From contig JAEACG010000002.1 of the NCBI GenBank assembly GCA_016401345.1, forward strand, positions 434,001 through 498,000: DNA of 64,000 bases, in the 5' to 3' direction. Shown piece by piece: positions 56,044 through 64,000 of this stretch. The position numbers were made by a program, and so were the translations under genes. The number at the start of each line of letters is the position of its first letter. Positions within the stretch are counted from its first letter, which is position 1. This DNA is from Fictibacillus nanhaiensis (lineage in GTDB: Bacteria > Bacillota > Bacilli > Bacillales > Fictibacillaceae). The notes under the pieces are model-generated. The model saw only the letters and a list, made by a program, of their open reading frames with translations. It was not told the origin of the DNA and searched no databases.

Positions 56044-56985
56044 ATGAAATGGTCAGAGATTAGCATCCACACTACTCAGGAAGCTGTTGAACCAGTATCG
56101 AATATTTTACATGAGGCAGGAGCTAGCGGAGTTGTGATTGAGGATGTAGATGACCTCTCAAAAGAGCGTCAATCCGTATTTGGCGAAATCTATCAGCTGA
56201 ACCCTTCAGATTATCCCTCTGAAGGTGTAATATTAAAAGCTTACTTACCTGTTAACAGTTTTTTAGGTGAAACGGTAGAAGAAATCAAACAATCGATCAC
56301 AAATCTTGTGAAATTTGATATTGATATTGGGGCAAACACGATTTCCATTTCAGAAGTGAATGAGGAAGAATGGGCGACCGCTTGGAAAAAATATTATAAG
56401 CCAGTAAAGATCTCAAAGCGGATCACGATCACTCCTACATGGGAAGATTATAAACCTGTACATTCTGATGAACTTATTATTGAACTTGATCCAGGTATGG
56501 CGTTTGGTACAGGAACACATCCAACAACTGTTATGAGCTTACAAGCTATTGAAAAATATATTGCTGAAGGTGATTCAGTGATTGATGTTGGAACGGGATC
56601 TGGTGTATTAAGCATTGCATCAGCTATGTTAGGTGCTAACAAAGTTGAGGCGTATGACCTGGATGAAGTTGCAGTAAATTCTGCCCGTTTGAATGTGAAA
56701 TTGAACAAAGTAAACCAAAAAGTGCAGGTTGATCAGAATGATCTCTTAAAAGGGATTGAAGGCCCAGTTGACCTTGTAGTAGGGAACCTTTTAGCAGAAA
56801 TCATACTCTTGTTTGTTGAAGATACAGCTAAAGTGTTAAAGCCAGGGGGTTATTTTATAACGTCCGGAATTATTCAAGGGAAAAAACGCGATGTCAAAGC
56901 GAAATTGGAAGAGCACGGATTCAAGATTGTAGAAGTACTAGAGATGGAAGATTGGGTTGCGATCGTTGCTCAAAATAAGGAATAG
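56044..56985 (+). CDS. prmA: Ribosomal protein L11 methyltransferase
   Basis: Trimethylates ribosomal protein L11 (313 aa). The N-terminal substrate domain ([34 protein letters not shown]) matches Bacillus PrmA. The SAM domain has [12 protein letters not shown] and [14 protein letters not shown], then [13 protein letters not shown] 56044 lies 8 bp after GGAG; an adjacent ATG is at 56041. The frame stays open into the repeat element upstream, but that part is not protein-like. Confidence 0.95.
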   Translation: MKWSEISIHTTQEAVEPVSNILHEAGASGVVIEDVDDLSKERQSVFGEIYQLNPSDYPSEGVILKAYLPVNSFLGETVEEIKQSITNLVKFDIDIGANTISISEVNEEEWATAWKKYYKPVKISKRITITPTWEDYKPVHSDELIIELDPGMAFGTGTHPTTVMSLQAIEKYIAEGDSVIDVGTGSGVLSIASAMLGANKVEAYDLDEVAVNSARLNVKLNKVNQKVQVDQNDLLKGIEGPVDLVVGNLLAEIILLFVEDTAKVLKPGGYFITSGIIQGKKRDVKAKLEEHGFKIVEVLEMEDWVAIVAQNKE

Positions 56986-57002
56986 GATAGGAAGTGCATT
57001 TC

Positions 57003-57755
57003 ATGCAAAGGTACTTTGTTTCATCAGAAAACTGGAAAGATGACGTCGTTACGATTACAGGGGACGATGCCAAGCACATCTTAAAGGTGATGAGAATGCA
57101 AGTAGGAGACCATTTCATCTGCTGTGATAACAAAGGCCGTACATCTTTGTGTGAAATCATAGAGGTCGACGGTACCGAAGTAGAGACGAAAATCGTCAAT
57201 GATATTGAGAAAAGTGCTGAGCTTCCTGTCTCTGTTACCATTGCTCAAGGACTGCCAAAAGGGGATAAGTTAGAATACATCATCCAAAAAGGTACCGAAC
57301 TTGGTGCTTTATCCTTTTTTCCATTTTCTGCAGACCGATCTGTTGTAAAGTGGGATGACAAAAAAGCGGTTAAGAAAAAAGAAAGACTCGAAAAAATCGC
57401 AAAAGAAGCAGCAGAACAGTCACATAGAAACCGGGTTCCAGTCATTTTGAATCCTGGTTCTTTTTCTGATTTGCTAAAAATGGCAGAACAGTATAAGATA
57501 AAAATCGTTGCATTTGAAGAAGAAGCAAAACAGAACGAAATTTCTAGATTTGCTTCTGCTTTAAGCTCAGCTGATTTAGGAGACTCAATCCTTTGTGTGA
57601 TCGGTCCAGAAGGTGGCATAAGTGATAAAGAAGCAACCTTGTTAAGTGATCATGGATTTGTATTGTGCGGGCTGGGTCCGAGGATATTAAGAACGGAAAC
57701 AGCGCCGTTGTATCTATTATCAGCTATATCATATCATTTTGAATTAAAGGGGTGA
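57003..57755 (+). CDS. rsmE: 16S rRNA (uracil1498-N3)-methyltransferase RsmE
   Basis: A SPOUT methyltransferase of 250 aa. An N-terminal PUA-like domain (HILKVMRMQVGDHF) is followed by the knotted SAM domain. Typical blocks are QGLPKGDKLEYIIQKGTELG, AEQSHRNRVP, CVIGPEGGISDKE and LGPRILRTETAPLYLLSAI. ATG 57003 follows AGGAAG. It ends 5 bp before mtaB. Confidence 0.96.
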   Translation: MQRYFVSSENWKDDVVTITGDDAKHILKVMRMQVGDHFICCDNKGRTSLCEIIEVDGTEVETKIVNDIEKSAELPVSVTIAQGLPKGDKLEYIIQKGTELGALSFFPFSADRSVVKWDDKKAVKKKERLEKIAKEAAEQSHRNRVPVILNPGSFSDLLKMAEQYKIKIVAFEEEAKQNEISRFASALSSADLGDSILCVIGPEGGISDKEATLLSDHGFVLCGLGPRILRTETAPLYLLSAISYHFELKG

Positions 57756-57760
57756 TCAAT

Positions 57761-59113
57761 ATGCCATCCGTTGCATTTCATACATTAGGTTGTAAAGTAA
57801 ACCACTATGAGACAGAAGCGATCTGGCAGCTTTTTCAAGCTGAAGGATACGAACGTACAGATTTTGATAGTACAGCAGACGTCTATGTGATCAATACATG
57901 TACCGTAACGAATACGGGAGATAAAAAAAGCAGACAAGTTATACGGAGAGCCATTCGAAAGAACCCGGACGCTGTTATTTGCGTTACAGGTTGTTACGCT
58001 CAAACGTCGCCTGCTGAGATTATGGCGATTCCAGGGGTTGACGTTGTTGTCGGCACGCAAGACCGTTCTAAAATGCTCACTTACATTCAACAATATAAAG
58101 AAGAACGTATGCCTATTAATGGAGTTTCAAACATCATGAAGGCACGTGTATATGAGGAACTAGATGTTCCTGCATTTACTGATCGAACAAGAGCATCGCT
58201 TAAGATACAGGAAGGCTGCAATAATTTTTGTACGTTCTGCATTATTCCTTGGGCAAGAGGCCTCCTTCGTTCGCGTAAACCTGAAGATGTCCTTTCTCAA
58301 GCACAGCAGCTTGTAGATTCTGGTTACAAAGAGATCGTTCTAACAGGCATTCATACAGCTGGATACGGAGAAGATATGAAGGATTATTCTTTTGCGAAGC
58401 TGTTAGATGACCTTGATAAGAACATCTCTGGATTAAAACGTATCCGTATTTCATCGATTGAGGCTAGCCAGATCTCAGATGAAGTGATTGAAGTTATGGG
58501 CAGATCAGACAAAGTAGTTCCTCATCTGCATATACCACTTCAATCCGGTTCAAACACTGTGCTCCAACGAATGAGAAGAAAATATTCAATGGAAATGTTC
58601 GGTGAAAGATTAGACCGTCTTAAAGAAGCACTTCCAGGACTTGCGATTACATCAGATGTAATTGTTGGTTTTCCAGGTGAGACTGAGGAAGAGTTCATGG
58701 AGACGTATCGATTCATTGAGAAACATAAATTTATGGAACTTCATGTATTCCCTTATTCTAAGCGTACTGGTACACCAGCTGCTAAGATGGAGGATCAGGT
58801 CCCAGAGGATATTAAGAACGAACGTGTACACAAGCTGATCGCTCTTTCAGATCAATTAGCTAAAGAATATGCATCCAACTATGAAGATACAGTTGTTGAA
58901 GTAATTCCTGAAGAGGCTTTTAAAGAAGACACTACGAACAAACTATACGTAGGATACACTCCAAACTATCTTAAAGTTTTATTTGAAGGAAACGAAGAGA
59001 TGATTGGGAAATTAGTAAAAGTGAAAATTACTGAAGCTGGGTATCCTTATAATAAAGGTGTCTTTGTAAAACAAGAAATGGAAGAAATCCTAAAGCAAGC
59101 TGTATCAAGCTAA
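57761..59113 (+). CDS. mtaB: tRNA methylthiotransferase MtaB
   Basis: Converts t6A37 to ms2t6A37 in tRNAs reading ANN codons (450 aa). The N-terminal UPF0004 domain has three cluster cysteines (TLGCKVN, NTCTVT, VTGCYAQ). The radical SAM domain has C-x3-C-x2-C in CNNFCTFCIIPWARG. A C-terminal TRAM domain ends the protein. ATG 57761 sits behind AAAGGGGTGA, which overlaps the rsmE stop. Confidence 0.95.
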   Translation: MPSVAFHTLGCKVNHYETEAIWQLFQAEGYERTDFDSTADVYVINTCTVTNTGDKKSRQVIRRAIRKNPDAVICVTGCYAQTSPAEIMAIPGVDVVVGTQDRSKMLTYIQQYKEERMPINGVSNIMKARVYEELDVPAFTDRTRASLKIQEGCNNFCTFCIIPWARGLLRSRKPEDVLSQAQQLVDSGYKEIVLTGIHTAGYGEDMKDYSFAKLLDDLDKNISGLKRIRISSIEASQISDEVIEVMGRSDKVVPHLHIPLQSGSNTVLQRMRRKYSMEMFGERLDRLKEALPGLAITSDVIVGFPGETEEEFMETYRFIEKHKFMELHVFPYSKRTGTPAAKMEDQVPEDIKNERVHKLIALSDQLAKEYASNYEDTVVEVIPEEAFKEDTTNKLYVGYTPNYLKVLFEGNEEMIGKLVKVKITEAGYPYNKGVFVKQEMEEILKQAVSS

Positions 59114-59144
59114 CATCCTGGCGTTCATACCAGGATGTTTTTTT
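59113..59144 (+). terminator. Intrinsic terminator after mtaB
   Basis: Perfect stem ACATCCTGG / CCAGGATGT with seven T, beginning at the mtaB stop codon. Confidence 0.93.
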
Positions 59145-59276
59145 AAAAACATACTAGGGGTTTCGGGTGTTTATTGTACCTCTCTGTAAAAATATTTTAG
59201 ATGCTCGATTTATGTCGAAAAATTTGTTATGATACTAACGTTGTTTAATTTTTTTATTTAGAAAGGGTTTGTTGAA

Positions 59277-59951
59277 ATGAGCAATTTAAACGTTGCAAGA
59301 ATGATCGACCACACAGCATTAAAAGCTGAAACTTCAAAGAAAGAAATCTTAACTCTTTGTGAGGAAGCTAAAAAATATAATTTCTTTTCTGTTTGTGTTA
59401 ATCCAACTTGGGTTTATACAGCATTCGAACAATTAAAAGGTTCAAATGTAGCGGTTTGTACTGTAATTGGTTTTCCATTAGGTGCAAACACTCCAGAAGT
59501 AAAAGCGTTCGAAACGAAGAATGCGATTGAAAATGGTGCTACTGAAGTTGATATGGTTATTAACATTGGGGCTTTAAAAGATGGAAACTATGAGCTAGTT
59601 GAACAAGATGTTCGTGCTGTTGTTGAAGCAGCTAAAGGTAAAGCACTTACTAAAATCATTATTGAAACGTGTCTTTTAACGGATGAAGAAAAAGTAAAAG
59701 CATGTGAAATTGCTGTAAAAGCTGGAATTGATTTTGTTAAAACTTCAACAGGATTCTCTACTGGTGGAGCAACTGTAGAAGATATCAAATTAATGCGTAA
59801 AACTGTTGGACCAAATATTGGTGTAAAAGCATCTGGAGCAGTTAGAGACCGTGAGACAGCTTTAGCTATGATCGAAGCTGGTGCGACTCGTATTGGTGCT
59901 AGTGCAGGAATCGCAATTGTTGAAGGCGGAACATCCACTTCAGACTATTAA
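59277..59951 (+). CDS. deoC: Deoxyribose-phosphate aldolase
   Basis: Splits deoxyribose-5-phosphate into acetaldehyde and glyceraldehyde-3-phosphate in nucleoside catabolism (224 aa). The start [14 protein letters not shown] is typical. The Schiff-base Lys lies in FVKTSTGFS near residue 152, with the partner Lys in [17 protein letters not shown] precedes the ATG. It stands alone between two intrinsic signals, without nupC or pdp. Codon use is slightly more A/T-rich than its neighbours. Confidence 0.96.
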   Translation: MSNLNVARMIDHTALKAETSKKEILTLCEEAKKYNFFSVCVNPTWVYTAFEQLKGSNVAVCTVIGFPLGANTPEVKAFETKNAIENGATEVDMVINIGALKDGNYELVEQDVRAVVEAAKGKALTKIIIETCLLTDEEKVKACEIAVKAGIDFVKTSTGFSTGGATVEDIKLMRKTVGPNIGVKASGAVRDRETALAMIEAGATRIGASAGIAIVEGGTSTSDY

Positions 59952-60004
59952 TATCTGTTTTTGAATAATTACCTGCTCTCTCCGACCAACTTGTTTAAAT
60001 TGAG

Positions 60005-60033
60005 TTGACCGTATTGCAAGGATATATTATAAT
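60005..60033 (+). promoter_or_regulatory. Sigma-A promoter of rpsU
   Basis: TTGACC and a perfect TATAAT with a 17-bp spacer, about 64 bp before the rpsU start. Confidence 0.85.
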
Positions 60034-60096
60034 GGCAAAAGATATGTGACGCATCTTTACTTTATGTAAGGGTGGTCTGGAGGGAGGGAAATACAA

Positions 60097-60270
60097 ATGG
60101 CAGAAACACGTATTCGCAAGAATGAATCCATTGATGATGCTCTTCGTCGTTTTAAAAGATCCGTTTCCAAAGATGGAACATTGGCTGAAGTTAAAAAGCG
60201 CAAGCATTATGAAAAGCCAAGCGTAAAGCGTAAGAAGAAGGCTGAGGCAGCAAGAAAGCGTAAGTTCTAA
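60097..60270 (+). CDS. rpsU: Ribosomal protein S21
   Basis: A 57-aa basic 30S subunit protein: [20 protein letters not shown] at the N-terminus and a Lys/Arg-rich tail ending ARKRKF, as in all S21 proteins. GGAGGGAGGG lies 8 bp before the ATG. It is cotranscribed with yqeY, 20 bp downstream. In B. subtilis S21 affects motility and biofilm choice. Confidence 0.96.
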   Translation: MAETRIRKNESIDDALRRFKRSVSKDGTLAEVKKRKHYEKPSVKRKKKAEAARKRKF

Positions 60271-60290
60271 GCGGGGTGTAAGTTAGTAAT

Positions 60291-60734
60291 ATGAGTCTTC
60301 TTAATGAATTAAATCAAGATATGAAACAAGCGATGAAGGACAAGAACAAGCAGAAGCTTTCTGTAATTCGCATGCTTAAGGCATCACTTCAAAATGAGGC
60401 AATCAAGCAAGGGCGTGAATTAAACGAGGAAGAAGAGCTTACCGTTCTTGTACGCGAAATGAAACAAAGAAAAGACTCCCTCCAAGAATTCGAAAAAGCT
60501 GGCCGCGATGATTTAGTCGCTGGACTTCAAGATGAAATTGCTGTTCTTACGCCATATTTACCAAAACAGCTCACAGAAGAAGAACTTCACGAAATCGTTG
60601 CTCAAACCATTTCTGAAATAGGTGCTGCTTCAAAAGCTGATATGGGTAAAGTTATGGGGGCTCTCATGCCTAAAGTTAAAGGGAAAGCCGATGGCGGACT
60701 CGTTAATCGTATTGTTCAGCAACAACTATCATAA
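60291..60734 (+). CDS. yqeY: YqeY family GatB-like protein
   Basis: A 147-aa helical protein (GatB/YqeY family). It has an N-terminal bundle with [23 protein letters not shown] and a C-terminal domain related to the tRNA-binding tail of GatB ([32 protein letters not shown]). The function is not established, but a tRNA-linked role is inferred from the fold. GGGGTG precedes the start. Confidence 0.93.
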   Translation: MSLLNELNQDMKQAMKDKNKQKLSVIRMLKASLQNEAIKQGRELNEEEELTVLVREMKQRKDSLQEFEKAGRDDLVAGLQDEIAVLTPYLPKQLTEEELHEIVAQTISEIGAASKADMGKVMGALMPKVKGKADGGLVNRIVQQQLS

Positions 60735-60746
60735 TTGAAATGACAA

Positions 60747-60775
60747 ACGCTCTGTATTTATACAGGGCGTTTTCT
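60747..60775 (+). terminator. Intrinsic terminator after yqeY
   Basis: Stem AACGCTCTGTAT / ATACAGGGCGTT (one G-T pair) with T-rich end. Confidence 0.85.
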
Positions 60776-60835
60776 TATTTTTTGAAACTTTTTTCCACAA
60801 ATTAACGTAAAATAGAGTGGAGGGGGTGTTAGTTT

Positions 60836-62167
60836 GTGAAAAGGATTCGACTGCTCATCTATATGCTTTGTCTGATCTGGGGAATATATGGAGTGCTTTC
60901 AACTTCACAAGTATTCTCAGCAGGTAAAGGAAAGACGGTTACTTTCATACCTGTAGAACATGAAGTAGAAAGAGGTCTTGAAGCTTTTTTAGATCGAAGT
61001 ATCCAAAAGGCAAAAAAAGATGGAACGGATCATATCGTTCTAGAGATCTATACTCCTGGTGGCCGAGTAGACGCAGCATTACATATTGCAAAAGTCATGA
61101 GAGAATCAGAAATTCCAATCACAGCTTACGTGGTTAAAAATGCTTTTTCAGCAGGAGCGTATATCGCCTTAAATGCCGACCAAATTGTTATGAAGCCATC
61201 TACAACAATTGGATCTGCCGCTGTGATCGATAGCCAAGGAAATACCGCTGGACAAAAAGCAGAGTCTGCTTGGAAAGCGGAAATGCTCGCAGCAGCAGAG
61301 CTGAATGAGAGGACTCCCATATATGCTGAGGCGATGGTAGACCCAGACGTTGAGATTCCTGAACTTGGCTTAGAAAAAGGTGAGTTGCTTACTCTAACAG
61401 CCAGTGAAGCATTAAAAGTAGGATATGCAGAAAAAATTGCAGAAGATCGTCAAGAACTGCTAGCACATCTGAATTTGGAGGATGCTAAGATTTTAGAGTC
61501 TAATCCTACTTTCGCGGATAAGATAGCACGTTTTGTTACAAATCCTGTTGTCGTGCCTATTCTTTTATCTTTAGGAAGCTTAGGTCTTGTATTAGAGCTC
61601 TATACACCTGGTTTTGGAATTGCAGGTTCTATCGGTGCATTATCATTATTGCTATTTTTTTACGGTCATATGATAGCCGGTCTTGCCGGTTGGGAAGCAA
61701 TTATTTTATTTGGTGTTGGACTGATCTTACTGATCCTAGAGTTGTTTCTACCAGGTGGTATTATCGGTATACTGGGGGTGTTGGCCGTGTTAACAGGATT
61801 GATCATGGCAGGTGGATCATTAACAGGAATCTTAATCGCCATTGCAATTGCGATTGTTGTTACAATCATTGGATCTTACTTCTTCTTACGATCATTTGGT
61901 TATAACGGTTCTTTAAAAAAACTCGTACTATTTGATTCAACGAGCTCTGAAAAAGGTTATCTATCTCACAAAGAACGAGTTGATTTAACAGGCAGGATTG
62001 GCGTAACAGCGACAACATTACGCCCTTCTGGCAGTTTAAAGCTTGATGATGAGTTCTTAGATGTAGTGACTGAAGGATCGTATATTGAAAAAGGCACGAC
62101 TGTAAAAATCATTAAAGTTTCTGGTGGACGTGTTGTAGTAAGAGCTATTGAAAAAAATAATGAATAA
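60836..62167 (+). CDS. yqeZ: NfeD-type membrane-bound serine protease homologue (YqeZ)
   Basis: A 443-aa NfeD1b protein. A signal/anchor helix starts the protein. A ClpP-like domain (about residues 35-220) has the nucleophile Ser in NAFSAGAYIAL and STTIGSAAVI near the Lys region. Three or four membrane helices (about 230-350) and a C-terminal OB-fold NfeD domain (LTGRIGVTATTLRPSG) follow. The GTG start lies after GGAGGGGG. It pairs with the flotillin FloA, 22 bp downstream, as is usual; together they organise membrane microdomains. Confidence 0.92.
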   Translation: MKRIRLLIYMLCLIWGIYGVLSTSQVFSAGKGKTVTFIPVEHEVERGLEAFLDRSIQKAKKDGTDHIVLEIYTPGGRVDAALHIAKVMRESEIPITAYVVKNAFSAGAYIALNADQIVMKPSTTIGSAAVIDSQGNTAGQKAESAWKAEMLAAAELNERTPIYAEAMVDPDVEIPELGLEKGELLTLTASEALKVGYAEKIAEDRQELLAHLNLEDAKILESNPTFADKIARFVTNPVVVPILLSLGSLGLVLELYTPGFGIAGSIGALSLLLFFYGHMIAGLAGWEAIILFGVGLILLILELFLPGGIIGILGVLAVLTGLIMAGGSLTGILIAIAIAIVVTIIGSYFFLRSFGYNGSLKKLVLFDSTSSEKGYLSHKERVDLTGRIGVTATTLRPSGSLKLDDEFLDVVTEGSYIEKGTTVKIIKVSGGRVVVRAIEKNNE

Positions 62168-62189
62168 ATAACGAATGGAGAGTGTGTAG

Positions 62190-63197
62190 ATGTTAGAATT
62201 CGGATCGATCGCCAGCATTGTAGTTATAGGGTTGATTGTAATCGCATTAGCTGTATTATTTACGTTTGTGCCCGTCATGTTATGGATTTCTGCATTAGCG
62301 GCAGGAGTAAGAGTAGGGATATTTACTTTGGTCGGGATGAGATTAAGAAGAGTTATTCCAAACCGTGTAGTTAATCCATTGATTAAAGCGGTAAAAGCAG
62401 GGTTAGATTTAAGTACGAACCAGCTTGAAAGTCATTACCTAGCTGGAGGGAATGTTGACAGAGTAGTAAATGCGTTGATTGCAGCGCATCGAGCAAATAT
62501 AGAACTAAGCTTTGAGAGAGCAGCAGCTATTGATCTTGCGGGACGTGATGTACTCGAAGCCGTTCAAATGAGTGTAAACCCTAAAGTAATTGAAACACCT
62601 TTTATTGCGGGTGTAGCATTAGATGGGATTGAAGTGAAAGCAAAAGCCAGAATTACCGTTCGTGCGAATATCGATCGTCTAGTAGGTGGAGCTGGTGAAG
62701 AAACGATAATCGCCCGTGTTGGTGAAGGGATTGTTAGTACGATCGGTTCTTCAGCGACACACAAAAAAGTGCTTGAAAATCCAGATCTGATCTCACAGAC
62801 CGTTTTATCAAAAGGATTAGATGCTGGAACGGCTTTTGAGATTCTGTCCATTGATATTGCAGACATTGATATTGGCAAGAACATCGGAGCGGAACTTCAA
62901 ACAGATCAAGCGATGGCGGATAAAAATATCGCTCAGGCAAAAGCAGAAGAAAGACGTGCGATGGCGGTAGCTAAAGAGCAAGAGATGAAGGCAAAAGTAC
63001 AAGAGATGCGAGCAAAAGTTGTAGAAGCAGAAGCAGAGGTTCCAATGGCATTAGCAGAAGCTCTTCGTTCTGGTAACATGGGTTTTATGGACTATATGAA
63101 CATGAAGAACATAATGGCGGACACGACGATGCGTGAATCCATCAGTAAATCATCAAACCCTGATAAAGAGAATGATGATAAAGGACGGAAGTTGTAA
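62190..63197 (+). CDS. floA: Flotillin-like protein FloA
   Basis: A 335-aa membrane scaffold of functional membrane microdomains. An N-terminal hydrophobic hairpin (about residues 8-45) is followed by the PHB/SPFH-like domain. A coiled coil of Ala/Glu/Lys repeats (about 235-290; [23 protein letters not shown]) drives assembly. In B. subtilis it supports signalling and secretion and belongs to the SigW regulon. GGAGAGTG precedes the ATG. yqfB starts 2 bp after its stop. Confidence 0.95.
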   Translation: MLEFGSIASIVVIGLIVIALAVLFTFVPVMLWISALAAGVRVGIFTLVGMRLRRVIPNRVVNPLIKAVKAGLDLSTNQLESHYLAGGNVDRVVNALIAAHRANIELSFERAAAIDLAGRDVLEAVQMSVNPKVIETPFIAGVALDGIEVKAKARITVRANIDRLVGGAGEETIIARVGEGIVSTIGSSATHKKVLENPDLISQTVLSKGLDAGTAFEILSIDIADIDIGKNIGAELQTDQAMADKNIAQAKAEERRAMAVAKEQEMKAKVQEMRAKVVEAEAEVPMALAEALRSGNMGFMDYMNMKNIMADTTMRESISKSSNPDKENDDKGRKL

Positions 63198-63199
63198 GT

Positions 63200-63637
63200 A
63201 TGAATATTATAGAAGCGATTATTGAACTCTTACTAGCAAATATCGCTTTTGTTATTCTGATCGCAGGCGGCTTGTATAGTGTCTTTAAACGCCAAAAAGA
63301 AATGAAGGAAACAAAACGTGCGGAACCTAATCGACGGAATAGAGAAAATCCAAAACAAACCGTTTCTCCTTTCGGTTTGCCAGCTGAACCTACAGCCAAC
63401 GAATTGAAAAAAGCGGAAAAGGCGATTGAAATAGGAACAGCGAAAATGGCTGACAAAGTATATGAACGCCGAACCAATCAACGTCAGGTTAAACAGGCAG
63501 AAAAAGTCTCTAACCGATATCAAGATAAAGAAGATAAAATTATGAACGATTTTAAAGTAGATCAACAAGAATTGCAAAAAGCAGTCATATGGTCAGAGAT
63601 TCTTTCAAAGCCTAAAGCGTTGCAAAAGCGTTCTTAA
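63200..63637 (+). CDS. yqfB: YqfB-like protein of unknown function
   Basis: A 145-aa protein. One N-terminal membrane helix (about residues 10-28) is followed by a highly charged Lys/Glu/Arg-rich cytoplasmic region with coiled-coil tendency. A central Pro segment holds VSPFGLPAEPT. No known domain. It is placed and oriented like B. subtilis yqfB after floA, which is the reason for the name. It ends before a strong terminator. Confidence 0.7.
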   Translation: MNIIEAIIELLLANIAFVILIAGGLYSVFKRQKEMKETKRAEPNRRNRENPKQTVSPFGLPAEPTANELKKAEKAIEIGTAKMADKVYERRTNQRQVKQAEKVSNRYQDKEDKIMNDFKVDQQELQKAVIWSEILSKPKALQKRS

Positions 63638-63661
63638 AGAAAGAGATACTTGTATTTAGAG

Positions 63662-63690
63662 TGATAGTTTCCCCCCTTCTCTCATAAAAA
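63662..63690 (+). promoter_or_regulatory. Candidate sigma-E promoter of yqfC
   Basis: TGATAGT (63662) and CATAAAAA (63683) are 14 bp apart, as sigma-E -35 and -10 boxes should be; the base match is moderate. The start point would fall near 63697, inside the hairpin's right arm. Confidence 0.35.
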
Positions 63691-63710
63691 TGGAGAGAGG
63701 GGGTTTTTTT
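63672..63710 (+). terminator. Terminator after yqfB overlapping the yqfC ribosome site
   Basis: Stem CCCCCTTCTCTC / GAGAGAGGGGG (one bulged T), 9-nt loop and seven T ending right at the yqfC ATG. The GAGGGGG of the right arm is also the yqfC ribosome-binding site. Confidence 0.92.
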
Positions 63711-63992
63711 ATGGGCAAATTGCGGCAGCAAGTGAATAAATGGATGATGCAAAACCTTGAGCTACCAGCAGATGTAGTGATGGATCTACCCCGGATCACG
63801 ATGATCGGACAGCTGCACATATATATTGAGAACCATAGAGGAGTTAAAGCGTTCTCGAATGAACAACTCACACTCAAGCTAAAACAAGGCATGCTTCATA
63901 TAAAAGGAAGCGAGTTTGTTATTAAAACGATCTTACCGGAAGAAATCTTATTAGAAGGTACGATCGCTTCTGTCGACTTCGAAAACGAATAA
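63711..63992 (+). CDS. yqfC: Sporulation protein YqfC
   Basis: A 93-aa YabP/YqfC-family protein. The family core is ELPADVVMDLPRITMIGQLHIYIENHRG, then LKLKQGMLHIKGSEFVIKTILPEEILLEG. ATG 63711 is chosen over 63690 because homology starts at GKLRQQVNKWM and GAGGGGG is 7 bp upstream. In B. subtilis it is a mother-cell gene paired with yqfD, which would lie just beyond the window. Confidence 0.93.
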   Translation: MGKLRQQVNKWMMQNLELPADVVMDLPRITMIGQLHIYIENHRGVKAFSNEQLTLKLKQGMLHIKGSEFVIKTILPEEILLEGTIASVDFENE

Positions 63993-64000
63993 GACTTTAT

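Noticed and set aside
59213-59225. Spo0A box TGTCGAA upstream of deoC
   Set aside because: A single 7-bp match in AT-rich DNA is expected by chance, and deoC has no known sporulation control.

Overview
This window is chromosome from a low-GC, endospore-forming member of the Bacillaceae. The evidence is the Bacillus subtilis-like gene order (udk-greA-pbpI, yrrT-mtnN-mcc, yqeG-yqeH-aroE-nadD, comEA-EB-EC, rpsT-gpr, lepA-hemW-hrcA-grpE-dnaK-dnaJ, rpsU-yqeY-nfeD-floA) together with many sporulation genes: sigK, an alpha/beta SASP, gpr, sda, yqfC, yqxA and gdh. Strong Shine-Dalgarno sites and T-rich intrinsic terminators close almost every unit. Species and genus cannot be fixed by reading alone; a Fictibacillus-like bacillus is a guess. 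No rRNA, tRNA, CRISPR array, insertion sequence or prophage was seen.

Layout. 1-4.4 kb: end of an O-methyltransferase gene, udk, greA, pbpI and yrrS. 5.0-9.5 kb: a sulfur-recycling operon yrrT-mtnN-luxS-mccA-mccB, then yrhC. It runs the whole route from S-adenosylhomocysteine to cysteine and includes luxS, which lies elsewhere in B. subtilis. 9.8-11.5 kb: glcU-gdh. 11.5-12.4 kb: menA on the minus strand. 12.6-13.1 kb: three tiny genes separated by terminators. 13.1-15.6 kb: an ATP-grasp amide ligase, DUF350 membrane protein and glycine-rich lipoprotein set. 15.8-17.0 kb: an uninterrupted sigK, a SASP and a 24-aa peptide gene. 17.2-19.9 kb: pepF and pssA. 20.0-25.3 kb: an Mrp cation/proton antiporter operon (A, C, D, E, F, G) with no mrpB. 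25.5-26.5 kb: a lipoprotein, sda and a DnaA-box cluster. 26.5-31.6 kb: the yqeG-to-yqeM housekeeping operon.

31.7-39.2 kb is an insertion relative to the B. subtilis order, placed between yqeM and comER. It holds a sigma-54 activator with its permease and 3-hydroxybutyrate dehydrogenase operon (clear -24/-12 promoter, three matching operators). It also holds a class I ribonucleotide reductase operon behind an NrdR-like box and a cobalamin riboswitch. 39.3-45.1 kb: comER, comEA-EB-EC, yqzM and holA. 45.5-47.5 kb: rpsT, gpr and yqxA, with no spoIIP between gpr and yqxA. 47.7-59.1 kb: lepA, hemW, then the heat-shock operon behind a perfect CIRCE element, prmA, rsmE and mtaB. 59.3-64.0 kb: deoC, rpsU, yqeY, nfeD, floA, yqfB and yqfC.

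The most unusual non-coding signal is a set of three intergenic arrays (about 4.7, 19.2 and 45.3 kb) of degenerate repeats with a strict 21-bp period. The period keeps codon phase, so each array reads as a degenerate heptapeptide repeat interrupted by stop codons. Two arrays share one repeat family. The third has a different core but the same design.
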